Positions 8,882-17,062 of a stretch of DNA of 64,000 nucleotides are shown in pieces. The stretch is taken from the NCBI RefSeq assembly GCF_900086725.1, contig NZ_LT574838.1:1375617-1439616 (forward strand). The letters are read 5' to 3'. The stretch comes from Bariatricus massiliensis. Lineage in GTDB: Bacteria; Bacillota; Clostridia; Lachnospirales; Lachnospiraceae. The position numbers and the translations under genes are program-made. Below the pieces are notes generated by a model. It had not been told where the DNA came from, ran no database searches, and saw only the letters and a list, made by a program, of their open reading frames with translations. Position 1 is the stretch's first letter; every line of letters starts with the position of its first letter.

Positions 8882-9070
8882 ATGTTTGAGTATCTAACTG
8901 CACAAGAAGCAGCAAATAAGTGGAATATATCTGCTCGGCGGGTGCAACGTTTATGCAAAGAAGAACGGATTGACGGTGTTATCAATGTAAATCGTGTATG
9001 GCTGATACCAAAGGACGCAGAAAAGCCTGTTGACGGCAGGACAAAACAAGGAAAGGAGCTGACAACATGA
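8882..9070 (+). CDS. Small excisionase-like helix-turn-helix DNA-binding protein
   Basis: 62 aa from the ATG at 8882, preceded by TAGGAGG. The sequence LTAQEAANKWNISARRVQRL followed by a short beta-wing (NRVWLIPKDAEKP) is the layout of excisionase/MerR-like winged-helix proteins. It is the first gene of an operon with a response regulator and kinase; its stop overlaps the next start (ATGA). Small HTH proteins of this kind often lead regulator-plus-ABC cassettes on conjugative elements of Clostridia. Its exact role is unknown. Confidence 0.75.
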   Translation: MFEYLTAQEAANKWNISARRVQRLCKEERIDGVINVNRVWLIPKDAEKPVDGRTKQGKELTT

Positions 9071-9774
9071 ATACGGTTTTGATTATAGATGATGATAAGG
9101 AGCTTTGCGCTCTTATGAAAAAGTGTATTGAGCAGGAAAATCTTTCTGCTATGGTTGCACATAGCGGTACGGAGGGATTACGCCTTGTTGAAGATAACAG
9201 AAGTGATAGTTTTCTTTCCCTTATTATTTTAGATGTGATGATGCCTGACATTGACGGCTTTCAAGTTTTGAAAAAAATCAGAGAAACCAGCAATACGCCC
9301 GTACTTATGCTTACAGCAAAAAGCGGCGAGGAAGATAAGGTTTTCGGGCTTCGGCTTGGAGCAGATGATTACCTGACAAAGCCTTTTAGTATCAATGAGC
9401 TTATGGCGCGTGTCAATTCACTGATACGCCGTTATACTACCTTAAACCCCACCTCTGCGACAGATACGGACTGTATCATTTTACAAGGTATGGTGATTGA
9501 TAAAGGAAATCGGATAGTTTCAGTCAATAATGTTCCTATTGAACTTACAAGCAAGGAATTTGACTTGTTTTCATTTCTTGCTTCCAATAAAGGGCGCATA
9601 TTTACCAAAAAGCAGATTTATATGCAGGTATGGGAAGAAGAATATGCGTTTGACGACAGCAACATTATGTCTTTCATCAGCAAATTGCGGAAAAAGATTG
9701 AACCAGACCCCGACAGACCGTTTTACATTCAAACGGTTCGTGGCGTTGGGTACCGCTTCAACAAGGAGGCTTGA
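9067..9774 (+). CDS. OmpR/PhoB-type response regulator
   Basis: 235 aa. Receiver domain at about 1-120, with the acidic pair (IDDDKE) near residue 8, the phospho-acceptor Asp in LIILDVMMPD near 56, and the conserved Lys in LTKPF near 107. A winged-helix DNA-binding domain follows at about 135-230, ending TVRGVGYRF. The ribosome site is AAAGGAG. It is followed two bases later by its kinase gene. The 11-bp direct repeats at 10737-10766, in front of the ABC genes, are a likely binding site. Confidence 0.93.
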   Translation: MNTVLIIDDDKELCALMKKCIEQENLSAMVAHSGTEGLRLVEDNRSDSFLSLIILDVMMPDIDGFQVLKKIRETSNTPVLMLTAKSGEEDKVFGLRLGADDYLTKPFSINELMARVNSLIRRYTTLNPTSATDTDCIILQGMVIDKGNRIVSVNNVPIELTSKEFDLFSFLASNKGRIFTKKQIYMQVWEEEYAFDDSNIMSFISKLRKKIEPDPDRPFYIQTVRGVGYRFNKEA

Positions 9775-9776
9775 GC

Positions 9777-10700
9777 ATGGATATAAACAGTTATCTTCTT
9801 GTGGGACTTGTTTTTGCATTGGCAGTTATTTTCTATCTTGTCCTAAAGCTGTATCGTGTCCGGGAACAGATTTCCTTTATTAAGGATGCTTTGGAAGATT
9901 TGAAACGCGGCAATCTAAACCGCCGTGTTTTAGCACAGGAAAATGATATGACAAAACAGATTTGTTACGACATAAATGAAATTGCTATCAGCAGTCAAAC
10001 GCAGCTCATTCATCAGAAGCAATCGGAGCAGGCATATAAACGCTTGATAACAAGCCTGTCCCATGACGTGAAAACGCCCCTTGCTTCATTGGTGGGGTAT
10101 TTGGAAGCAATCGAAAGCAACATTGTGACGGGCAAAGAAAAAGACGAATATCTTCATGTTGCCTATGAAAAATCGCAGCACCTAAAGCATTTCGTTGAAA
10201 ACCTTTTTGAATGGGTAAAACTGGACTCTGGCGAGCAGGCTTTTCACTTTGAAAATACGGATTTGAACGAATTGACCCGCAATATCATAGCGGATTGGGT
10301 TCCTGTTTTAGAAAGCAGTAATTTTGAGTATGAATTTACGATACCGGAAACAGAATATACGGTACGAATAGATATAAACGCTTATACCCGTATTCTCAAT
10401 AATCTGCTGCAAAACACCATTACCCATAGTGAGGGCAGCAAAATGACGCTGCAAATCGTTGAAAGCAGGCAGAAAGCGAAAATCGTCATAGCGGATAATG
10501 GGAAAGGTATTTCTTCTGATAATCTGCCGCATATCTTTGAACGGTTGTATCAATGCGACCATTCCCGTTCTGCAAAGGGGAACGGTTTAGGATTAGCGAT
10601 TGCAAAGGAGCTTGTTGCGGTTCATAAAGGAACGATTACCGCAGACAGTACCCCCGGCAAGGGGACAGAATTTATCATATCACTTCCGAAAGCTCTGTAA
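9777..10700 (+). CDS. Sensor histidine kinase with a single membrane segment
   Basis: 307 aa from the ATG at 9777, with AAGGAGG eight bases upstream. There is one hydrophobic helix at about residues 6-24 and no extracellular domain. The H-box (SLSHDVKTPLASL) lies near residue 97, and the ATP-binding N, G1 and G2 boxes (NNLLQN, DNGKGI, GNGLGLAI) follow. With so little outside the membrane, it probably senses a ligand within the membrane or through the ABC transporter encoded downstream, as in other lantibiotic-sensing kinases (inference). Confidence 0.92.
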   Translation: MDINSYLLVGLVFALAVIFYLVLKLYRVREQISFIKDALEDLKRGNLNRRVLAQENDMTKQICYDINEIAISSQTQLIHQKQSEQAYKRLITSLSHDVKTPLASLVGYLEAIESNIVTGKEKDEYLHVAYEKSQHLKHFVENLFEWVKLDSGEQAFHFENTDLNELTRNIIADWVPVLESSNFEYEFTIPETEYTVRIDINAYTRILNNLLQNTITHSEGSKMTLQIVESRQKAKIVIADNGKGISSDNLPHIFERLYQCDHSRSAKGNGLGLAIAKELVAVHKGTITADSTPGKGTEFIISLPKAL

Positions 10701-10736
10701 TCCACAGGGCTTTCTTGCTATGAAAACAAGATAAAA

Positions 10737-10779
10737 GCAAGGTTACGGCAAGGTTTTGGCAAGGTTCGTGCCGTATAAT
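10737..10779 (+). promoter_or_regulatory. Response-regulator-dependent promoter with three phased direct repeats
   Basis: GCAAGGTT occurs at 10737, 10748 and 10759, exactly 11 bp apart, which is about one helical turn. TATAAT follows at 10774-10779, so the last two repeats cover the -35 position. This is the standard layout of a promoter activated by an OmpR-family regulator, and the only such regulator nearby is the product of 9067-9774. Confidence 0.75.
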
Positions 10780-10780
10780 T

Positions 10781-10833
10781 CTAATTGTAAAGGGTATGGT
10801 TCTTCCGTTGGTTTACCCTCTTACAAGAATTAG
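10781..10833 (+). promoter_or_regulatory. Stem-loop in the 5' leader of the ABC genes
   Basis: Outer arms CTAATT (10781-10786) and AATTAG (10828-10833) enclose GTAA/TTAC and AGGGTA/TACCCT. Together they give an interrupted stem of about 16 pairs between the promoter and the ribosome site. No T-run follows. It may stabilise the mRNA or modulate initiation. Confidence 0.5.
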
Positions 10834-10857
10834 TTAATGAAAGTGAGGAATTTCTAT

Positions 10858-11781
10858 ATGAGTCATTTTGCGATTGAAGCAAAGCAACTGACTAAAAAGT
10901 ACGGCAGGCAGACCGTAGTAAACAAAGTCAATCTTCATGTGAAGAAAGGGCGAATTTATGGACTGCTTGGACGCAATGGAGCAGGCAAGACAACCATTAT
11001 GAAAATGATTTTGGGGCTGATCCCTATCACGTCCGGCAAAGTAGCCGTATTCGGGCAGAATATTGAGGGACAGGAAAAAAGGATATATCCCCGTATCGGT
11101 GCCATTATCGAAACGCCGGGGTTTTATCCTAATCTGACCGGAACGGAAAATTTGCAGATTTTTGCAAAGCTGCGCGGTACAGCCGCCCCTAATGCGGTAA
11201 AAAAGGCATTGGAAGTAGTGGGGCTGCCTTACAAAGATAAAAAGCTGTTCAGCGCATATTCCCTTGGTATGAAGCAGCGTCTTGGCATTGCCAACGCTAT
11301 TCTCCATGACCCCGAGTTATTGATTTTAGATGAACCCACAAACGGACTTGACCCTATCGGTATTGCAGAGGTACGGGAATTTATCAAGAAATTAAGTGTA
11401 GAGCATGGGAAAACAATCCTGATTTCCAGTCATATCCTTTCAGAAATATCATTGCTTGCAGATGATATAGGGATTATTGACAATGGCGTTCTTTTAGAAG
11501 AAAGCAGCATGAGTGAATTAGAAAAACGGAACAGCAAATATATTCTGTTGCAGGTTTCGGACGTTCCCAAAACGATACTGACCTTAGAACGTCAATTCCA
11601 TGTAAAAGACTACTCCGTTCAAGATGAACATACCCTACGGATTTATGACACTTCTTTGGATATGGGAGAAATCAACAAAACCCTTATCTTGCAGGACATA
11701 ACGGTTATCAGTTCAGGTCTTTGCAACGATACCTTAGAAGATTATTTCAAAAAAATCACAGGAGGTGAGGGTATTGCTTAA
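10858..11781 (+). CDS. Lantibiotic-immunity-type ABC transporter ATPase (LanF/BcrA-like)
   Basis: 307 aa from the ATG at 10858, with GTGAGGA upstream. Walker A (GRNGAGKTT) near residue 37, a signature (YSLGMKQRLGIA) near 134, and Walker B (LLILDEPTNGLDP) near 154. Two permease genes of similar size follow, the LanF-E-G arrangement that exports lantibiotics or other membrane-active peptides away from the cell membrane. The C-terminal ~85 residues are typical of this ATPase class. It overlaps the next gene by 8 bp. Confidence 0.9.
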   Translation: MSHFAIEAKQLTKKYGRQTVVNKVNLHVKKGRIYGLLGRNGAGKTTIMKMILGLIPITSGKVAVFGQNIEGQEKRIYPRIGAIIETPGFYPNLTGTENLQIFAKLRGTAAPNAVKKALEVVGLPYKDKKLFSAYSLGMKQRLGIANAILHDPELLILDEPTNGLDPIGIAEVREFIKKLSVEHGKTILISSHILSEISLLADDIGIIDNGVLLEESSMSELEKRNSKYILLQVSDVPKTILTLERQFHVKDYSVQDEHTLRIYDTSLDMGEINKTLILQDITVISSGLCNDTLEDYFKKITGGEGIA

Positions 11782-12508
11782 ACTGGTTCAAATTGAATTT
11801 TGTAAGTTGCGCCGCAAAAAACTTATATGGCTTATGCTGCTGTCTGCCTTTATCATGCCGTTCTTTGCATTTTTGTATTTTGGCTATTTGGGACAGACAG
11901 ATATTGCCCCCGCAAACTTTTACAAGTGGTCTGCCTTTGGATTTACGCTGTTTATAATCCTGCCTTTCATCTTAGGTCTGTTTGGGACTATGCTTATGCA
12001 CGACGAAAACAGATATGATATGTTAAAACAGCTTTGGATTGTTCCAGTCAGTAAAATGGGATATTTTTTCAGCAAGTTTTTTGTGGTGCTGATTTATTCT
12101 ATCGGCTTTATGCTGATTAACGCACTTGCTTCCGTATTGTTCAGCGTAATTCCTAACTATGTATCCTTTGGCTGGGGCAGTATCGCATTTCTTTTGGAAA
12201 GAAGTTTGGAAATCGCTGTATTGACTGCTCTTGCTGTATTGCCGATATTGGCAGTATCCGCCTTACAGAAAGGCTATATTCTTCCAATCTGCATTACATT
12301 GATTTACGTTTTAGCCGGGTTCTTAATAACACCAGTCAATTCTTGCCTGCACCCTCTTTCCTGTATAAGTGTGATTATTGCAAGAAACGGAGCCATTTCG
12401 GAGCTCACGCTCCCGCAAAATAGCGTTCCACTTGCTCTTGTTAGTATTGGCTTATGGGTGGCTGCTTCTATTCTGCTTGTAAATATCAAGTTAGGAAAGA
12501 GAAAGTAA
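11774..12508 (+). CDS. ABC permease, LanE-like subunit
   Basis: About 244 aa. I place the start at the TTG at 11774 because AGGAGGTGA lies seven bases upstream; a GTG at 11765 lies within that site. Six hydrophobic segments are visible, starting after KLRRKKLIW. It follows the ATPase with a short overlap and precedes a second permease. LanE and LanG form the membrane channel of immunity ABC transporters. Peptide substrate unknown. Confidence 0.82.
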   Translation: MLKLVQIEFCKLRRKKLIWLMLLSAFIMPFFAFLYFGYLGQTDIAPANFYKWSAFGFTLFIILPFILGLFGTMLMHDENRYDMLKQLWIVPVSKMGYFFSKFFVVLIYSIGFMLINALASVLFSVIPNYVSFGWGSIAFLLERSLEIAVLTALAVLPILAVSALQKGYILPICITLIYVLAGFLITPVNSCLHPLSCISVIIARNGAISELTLPQNSVPLALVSIGLWVAASILLVNIKLGKRK

Positions 12509-12517
12509 GGTGAAAAA

Positions 12518-13279
12518 ATGCGAATATTATTATGGGCGGAATTTCAAAAACTCCGTCGCTCCAGTATCATTCTGTTCACAATTTTTGCAACCATTTTGAT
12601 AGCTGTCATTGTCTTTGTAGGCGGCATAACGACCGTAACTGCCGAGCAATTAACGACGGATACTTTTGGTTGGTATATGACAATCACACAGGTCTGGGCA
12701 ACCATGTTTGTGCTTCCCGCTGTTATCGCCCTTTTAGGAAGCTATATGATTTGCCGCGAAGAACAAGACGATACCATGAAATCGTTACGGCTTATTCCGG
12801 TGAATGAAGCAAAATTAACGGCTGCAAAGATGATTGTTGCTTTCATTTTTAGTATCTTGGTTTATTTGCTGCTCTTTGCAATTACATTTTCGATAGAAGC
12901 TGCTCTGCATTTTTCAGACTTATCAATGAAAGTTGTCTTTGACTTCTTGAAGATGTACTTAATAGAGGGTGTGGGTGTATTTTTAGCCGTTTCACCTATT
13001 ATTGCAATCGTGCCATATTTGAAAAAAAGTTATTGGCTTGCATTGGTGATGGCTGAAATCTATTCCTTTGCAGGCTTGTTTATGAGTATGTCGAACACAT
13101 CGAAAACATTGTATCCCATAACAGCCATTTTTGGCGTTTCGGGATATTATGAAACGACTACCTCAAATTGGATTGTAAGTTTCGGGGTTCTATTGTTATG
13201 TGGTTGCCTTTCGTTCTTTATTCTGGCAGGGCTAAATCGCAGCAGGAAAGGAAATAAACATAATGAAAAAACTATATAG
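12518..13279 (+). CDS. ABC permease, LanG-like subunit
   Basis: 253 aa with AAGGTG before the ATG. It begins EFQKLRRSS, then six hydrophobic segments, the same topology as the preceding permease. A short conserved-looking cytoplasmic loop (CREEQDDTMKSLRLIPV, about residues 82-98) resembles the equivalent loop of its neighbour (HDENRYDMLKQLWIVPV). This suggests the two subunits arose by duplication. The frameshifted PspC gene overlaps its last codons. Confidence 0.82.
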   Translation: MRILLWAEFQKLRRSSIILFTIFATILIAVIVFVGGITTVTAEQLTTDTFGWYMTITQVWATMFVLPAVIALLGSYMICREEQDDTMKSLRLIPVNEAKLTAAKMIVAFIFSILVYLLLFAITFSIEAALHFSDLSMKVVFDFLKMYLIEGVGVFLAVSPIIAIVPYLKKSYWLALVMAEIYSFAGLFMSMSNTSKTLYPITAIFGVSGYYETTTSNWIVSFGVLLLCGCLSFFILAGLNRSRKGNKHNEKTI

Positions 13280-13444
13280 AGTTAGAAAAGGAAAAATGCT
13301 TGCCGGGGTCTGGGCGGTCTGGCAAACTATTTTGGAGTAGACCCCAAAATAGTACGGCTGCTCTGTTTCGGACTTATTGTAGCATACGGAAGCGGATTGT
13401 TACTTTATATTCTATTTGTTATTTTTGTACCGAAAGAACCTTGA
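13263..13444 (+). pseudogene. PspC-domain protein gene with a one-base frameshift
   Basis: The first 16 residues (MKKLYRVRKGKMLAGV) match the start of PspC-domain proteins. The frame then reaches a stop at 13335. If one base is restored near 13312, the expected continuation CGGLANYFGVDPKIVRLL appears, then a hydrophobic helix and a VPKEP end at 13444. Intact PspC proteins of ~60 aa are stress-associated membrane proteins. It is either a real inactivating mutation or a sequencing error at the GGG run. Confidence 0.8.
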
Positions 13445-13715
13445 ACTGCCAGAGTATCTAAACCTAACCTACAACTGACAAATAAATAGCTTAATTAAAG
13501 TATCTAATACAATCTGCCGGATGACGGCAAAGAAAAAAGCCGTCGCAGAGCAGACATATTTTCATGCATCGGCGGCTTTGATTTTCAGAGCCGCATTGGT
13601 TTGACAACCTTTGCGGTTTTTTGTTTGTCGTATTTTGTCGGCTGTCGTTCTCCACCTCTCAATCTGGATTTTCAAAAAGTTCAGATTGGAGGAAACAAAG
13701 AATGGCATAATAACC

Positions 13716-13985
13716 ATGGCAAAGAGGAGCTCGAGCAGCTCCGCATCTATGACCGAGCAGATTTTAATTCCAACAGACGGTTTTTCCGATTTGTTCAATG
13801 AAATCGAAAATGAAAATCTGTATTGGGTATTGCTCACGGTGGACAAGCGTACTCTGCAAATCGTTCTGCTGAAAATGCAGGGCTATTCTACAAAAGAGAG
13901 TGCCCCGATTGTAGGACTGGCAACGGGTGCTGTTTATGCAAGGTTAGACCACCTGCGTAAAAAGCTGAAGCAATTTAAGCGTTAA
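13716..13985 (+). CDS. Sigma-like helix-turn-helix protein of a mobile element
   Basis: About 89 aa from the ATG at 13716; the nearest GGAGG is some 24 bases upstream, so the start is uncertain. The C-terminal half (LQIVLLKMQGYSTKESAPIVG, then AVYARLDHLRKKLKQF) reads like a sigma-70 region 4 helix-turn-helix. Proteins like this are common on integrative conjugative elements of Firmicutes. It is followed 35 bp later by a second sigma-like gene. The preceding 270 bp hold only small hairpins (for example GACGGC/GCCGTC at 13523-13544) and no clear gene. Confidence 0.6.
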   Translation: MAKRSSSSSASMTEQILIPTDGFSDLFNEIENENLYWVLLTVDKRTLQIVLLKMQGYSTKESAPIVGLATGAVYARLDHLRKKLKQFKR

Positions 13986-14020
13986 GGATAATATCGCAAT
14001 TTTTTCGGGAGGAAATTAAA

Positions 14021-14365
14021 ATGGCGATACCTAAAAGGGCGTATATGCTTCAAGCGATAGAAACAGAGAGCGGAATGAGTTATCATATCAGTTTCCGTGA
14101 TGGTATGGGAAAGGTGCATAGACTGAATGTGTCCTATGATTTTTATATGGCGTTTCGGAGATTGGAGCTTGACGAACGCAACTTAGAGAATTGGGATTGG
14201 CGGCACAGCGAGTTTTCAGAGGTCTGGGATAAAACGCTGAACAGACGGGCGTTAAGGCTTCCTAAAAGCGTGGACGAGCAAATCATTGACGGGGAACGAA
14301 ACGAGTTATTACATCGAGCAATTTCCCCTGTGTCCATTTCCTGTAAATCAATCATTTTGTCCTAG
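14021..14365 (+). pseudogene. ICE-type sigma-like factor, C-terminus lost at a junction
   Basis: GGGAGG precedes the ATG. The first ~100 residues (including VSYDFYMAFRRLELDERNL and RRALRLPKSV) match the N-terminal part of sigma-70-like proteins carried by conjugative elements. These normally continue with a region 4 helix-turn-helix. Here the match stops after HRAI (about 14320) and 14 unrelated residues lead to a stop. The tail DNA belongs to an operon on the opposite strand, so this is probably the right edge of the island. Confidence 0.65.
14320..14355 (-). pseudogene. 5' fragment of a host gene cut by the island
   Basis: On the minus strand an ATG at 14355 is preceded by GGAGGTG and follows the broken gene ending at 14376. 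Only about 12 codons (MIDLQEMDTGEI) remain before the sequence becomes that of the element's sigma-like gene. This fits a third gene of the minus-strand operon whose remainder was removed or displaced. The call rests on the ribosome site and position only. Confidence 0.4.
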
Positions 14366-14375
14366 CACCTCCAAT

Positions 14376-15186
14376 TTAATCAGCCAATAATCTCTTCTTA
14401 CTGGAATCTGTATGATCTGCAACCCATTTAATTAGATGATACCATTTCCCGAATTTAAACTTAATTTTTGAATGAAACACAGATAAAATAATCTCTATAT
14501 ATTCACTTTGAAATGCGTCAATTTGTTTTAATTCCGGGCCGGTAAGGATATCTACGTTTTTATAATGAATATTATTTCGTAATCTGCGGTTCAGCTTAAA
14601 GACATCGGATTAAACTCCCTACTTCCAATCTTATAGCCGGGACAAACTCATTCAGCATATGAAGCAAGGAAAAATATGTATAATAATACAGGACTAAATA
14701 CTTGTCTTGATTACACGGTTCTGGATTTTTAAAAAACACCGCGCTTGCATAAGGGTATTTAATTGGATGTATTTTGTTTTCTATTTCCTTTGCCTTTAAT
14801 TCACATACCTCGTCAAATGCTTTTATAATATTTTCCGCAATATCTTTCTCTTCCAAACTGTCAAACAATTCTTTTATCAAGTTCTCTGGAACTTCTGCCG
14901 CAGAATTGAACAATTCTATTTTATCCTTTTCAAGCCCCGCAAGATCCCAAACTCCTCCCGTATTGCGTCAAGATGGGGTTTTCCTAATAATGCCTGCTTT
15001 TTTAAAAACCGCTCCCTAAATTTGGCCACTAATTTTTTAGTCCTATCAGCAGTGGGATTGTCTTCAAGCAATTTTGCCTGATACAACTCGTGCAAAAAGA
15101 CCGAATTTTACTTTCTTCTGTGTATTAAAACATACATACATGGTTAATAAATCCCGTAATATTTCTTTAGCGACTGTATCATTCAT
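14376..15186 (-). pseudogene. Unidentified gene broken by three frameshifts
   Basis: Starts at an ATG at 15186 that overlaps the stop of the DUF3788 gene. Coding sequence continues in another frame (HELYQAKLLEDNPTADRT) from about 15095, and in a third (KDKIELFNSAAEVPENLI) from about 14950. It changes frame once more near 14610 and ends KKRLLAD at 14376. The total corresponds to about 270 residues, helical and charged. I do not recognise the family. Confidence 0.65.
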
Positions 15187-15596
15187 ACTGAACATTTCAT
15201 CTCCAACATTTTCTGTATATCGCAAAAATTCGCTTCATTAGTAACACGATAATGAAGCCACCCGCCATCACCGCAAGGATATTTATTATCGATGCGTTCC
15301 TGCGTTTCTTTCTCCATCTGGTCATATAGTTTTTGAAATTGTTCATTGCTCAACCGAATCATAACCGTAAATGCGCCATTCTCCGCAAATACATTACACA
15401 CCAATTTTTTCTTCTTCCTATGAGCGACCGCCCAGCCGTACTTATTCCCATATGGAAAGGATAGCTCCTGCGTAGTTTCGCAGACCTTTGACAGCCACTC
15501 ATTTATTCGCATAAACAATTCCATGCAGTTGCCACAGTATGCGGCCATCTCATCATATGTCGGTCTATTCTGCTTATCAAGCATTCTCTCGTACAT
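15183..15596 (-). CDS. DUF3788 family protein
   Basis: 137 aa from the ATG at 15596, preceded by AAGGAGGGA. The pattern with PYGNKYGWAVAHRKKKKLVC in the centre and a C-terminal GGWLHYRV segment matches DUF3788 proteins, a small cytoplasmic family of unknown activity. It heads an operon whose next gene is broken. It appears intact. Confidence 0.72.
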   Translation of the reverse strand: MYERMLDKQNRPTYDEMAAYCGNCMELFMRINEWLSKVCETTQELSFPYGNKYGWAVAHRKKKKLVCNVFAENGAFTVMIRLSNEQFQKLYDQMEKETQERIDNKYPCGDGGWLHYRVTNEANFCDIQKMLEMKCSV

Positions 15597-15717
15597 AAAA
15601 TCCCTCCTTATCTTGAAGTGGCATATCCTCTTTCCCCGTTCCACTTCTGAAAAAGTCCAGAAAGCAATATAAACCTTCTGGACTGTCTCTTCTATTATAT
15701 TTCTTATTTTCAGTGTC

Positions 15718-16377
15718 TTACACGGTTGATTTTGTCTGCAGGCTTACTTCCCGTAACACATGAATGTCGCCCGATTGAATTGCCCCGATATTCTCTGCAA
15801 TCCTTTCCCTCGGCCACTTCCACCATTGGATTTCCAATAGTGCTGAAATGACCTCCTCGGGAAATCGCTTCTTAACCGGCTTTGCCGGAACGCCTCCGAC
15901 AATCGTGTATGGTGGAACATCCTTCGTAACAACAGCGCGGGTGCCGATAATGGCTCCGTCTCCTATGGTGACCCCTGCTAGGACTACCGCCTCGTAGCCT
16001 ATCCATACATCATTGCCAATATTGATATCACCTTTATTATCCCATGCGTTTGCCACATCTTTCTTGTCCAAATCCCATTCTTCAAAGAATAAGGGAAAGG
16101 GATAGGTGGACAGCGATGATAATGTATGGTTGGCGCTATTGAATAGAAATTTTGCCCCACAGGCAATGGAGCAGAATCTGCCAATCCGCAGTTTATCATG
16201 GTTAATTGGATAGTGATATAACACATTGTTTTTCTCAAACAATGTCGGGTCATTTACGAAATCATTGTACATCGTGAAATCGCCAATACATATGTTAGGG
16301 TTCGTGATAACCCCTTTCAAATAAATGGTCTCTTTATCTCCGCTCCGGGGATAGATTTGTTTCTCTGGAATAGTCAT
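15718..16377 (-). CDS. Vat/CatB-type xenobiotic O-acetyltransferase
   Basis: 219 aa left-handed beta-helix acetyltransferase. Hexapeptide repeats run through GRFCSIACGAKF and NIGNDVWIGYEAVVLAGVTIGDGAIIG. The catalytic His is probably that of FNSANHTLSSL near residue 86, and the C-terminal helix has IQWWKWP. Vat enzymes acetylate streptogramin A antibiotics; related proteins modify other substrates, so the drug is not proven. The start is set by AGGAGG upstream of 16377. A leader peptide and a hairpin that overlaps this start codon precede it. Confidence 0.85.
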   Translation of the reverse strand: MTIPEKQIYPRSGDKETIYLKGVITNPNICIGDFTMYNDFVNDPTLFEKNNVLYHYPINHDKLRIGRFCSIACGAKFLFNSANHTLSSLSTYPFPLFFEEWDLDKKDVANAWDNKGDINIGNDVWIGYEAVVLAGVTIGDGAIIGTRAVVTKDVPPYTIVGGVPAKPVKKRFPEEVISALLEIQWWKWPRERIAENIGAIQSGDIHVLREVSLQTKSTV

Positions 16378-16423
16378 TGTAAATCCTCCTGTCATTTTAG
16401 AAATGTCTATTGAACTATTCCAG
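16365..16423 (-). promoter_or_regulatory. Attenuator hairpin masking the vat-like start codon
   Basis: In the mRNA, CUGGAAUAGUUCA (16423-16411, last codons of the leader) can pair with UGACUAUUCCAG (16376-16365), which begins inside the acetyltransferase start codon. That is ten consecutive pairs plus two after a bulge, with the AGGAGG ribosome site in the loop. A ribosome stalled at the leader's end would cover the first arm and free the start. Confidence 0.65.
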
Positions 16424-16445
16424 TAAAAGCAATGCAGCGCTTCAT
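16407..16445 (-). CDS. 12-residue leader peptide before the vat-like gene
   Basis: MKRCIAFTGIVQ, read from an ATG at 16445 with GGTGGAGG at an ideal distance upstream, ending in TAG 29 bp before the acetyltransferase start. Its last five codons form the 5' arm of the hairpin described at 16365-16423. Short leaders of this kind control erm, cat and related resistance genes through drug-induced ribosome stalling. Confidence 0.65.
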   Translation of the reverse strand: MKRCIAFTGIVQ

Positions 16446-16473
16446 AATCCTCCACCTCTCTCTTGATAAAGTC

Positions 16474-16502
16474 ATTATATCTCCTCGTCTGGGGAAAATC
16501 AA
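16474..16502 (-). promoter_or_regulatory. Promoter of the vat-like transcription unit
   Basis: Reading the minus strand: TTGATT (16502-16497), a 17-bp spacer and TATAAT (16479-16474). Transcription would start about 20 bases before the leader peptide ATG. Confidence 0.75.
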
Positions 16503-16536
16503 GTCACAGGCCCTCCGCAAGCCTATTTTCGCTCGT

Positions 16537-17013
16537 TCAAAAGTTAAATTCCTTTTCCCAAGCAAAATCGGCGGACTCTTCCACGCTCTTCGGCCAGTGG
16601 CCGCACCACTTTGGCACCCTCGGTGATTCTATCCTGTCAAGGCTCGGGGTGTAGGGCTTAATATCGATGAGCGGCGTATTGTCATTGGCGTCGATATAAT
16701 CAATCTGTATCACGCCGCTTTGATAGTCGATCCGGATGATTTCCACCGTGGTCAATGCAATTGGATTGGGGCGGACAGGCGACCTTGTAGCAAATACCCC
16801 CATCTCCTCGGGGGCTCCTTTATAGGGCTGCTCCACCTTCAATACGGACCGGAACTGTGTGTCATCAAAATCGCTGAACCACCAGAAAACGTTGATGTGG
16901 CTGAATCCGTCCAATGCGGTCAGGGCCGGGATATATTCGGCCTCAAGTTTGAGAAAGGTTCCCTCCTCCTTCGTACAGATTGTCCCTATCGGTTTCACTT
17001 CATAATTACTCAT
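16537..17013 (-). CDS. trmO: tRNA (t6A37) methyltransferase TrmO family
   Basis: 158 aa from the ATG at 17013, preceded by GGAGG. TrmO methylates N6-threonylcarbamoyladenosine at position 37 of certain tRNAs using S-adenosylmethionine. The family's features are visible: KPIGTICT at the N-terminus, GFSHINVFWWF near residue 36, ATRSPVRPNPIALT near 74, and DIKPYTPSLD near 116. Length matches the single-domain form. The MerR-type regulator at 17063-17881 lies just upstream on the same strand. Confidence 0.88.
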   Translation of the reverse strand: MSNYEVKPIGTICTKEEGTFLKLEAEYIPALTALDGFSHINVFWWFSDFDDTQFRSVLKVEQPYKGAPEEMGVFATRSPVRPNPIALTTVEIIRIDYQSGVIQIDYIDANDNTPLIDIKPYTPSLDRIESPRVPKWCGHWPKSVEESADFAWEKEFNF

Positions 17014-17062
17014 AACTTTATCCTCCATTTCATTTACTGTAAATAGAGGATATGCCCTCACA

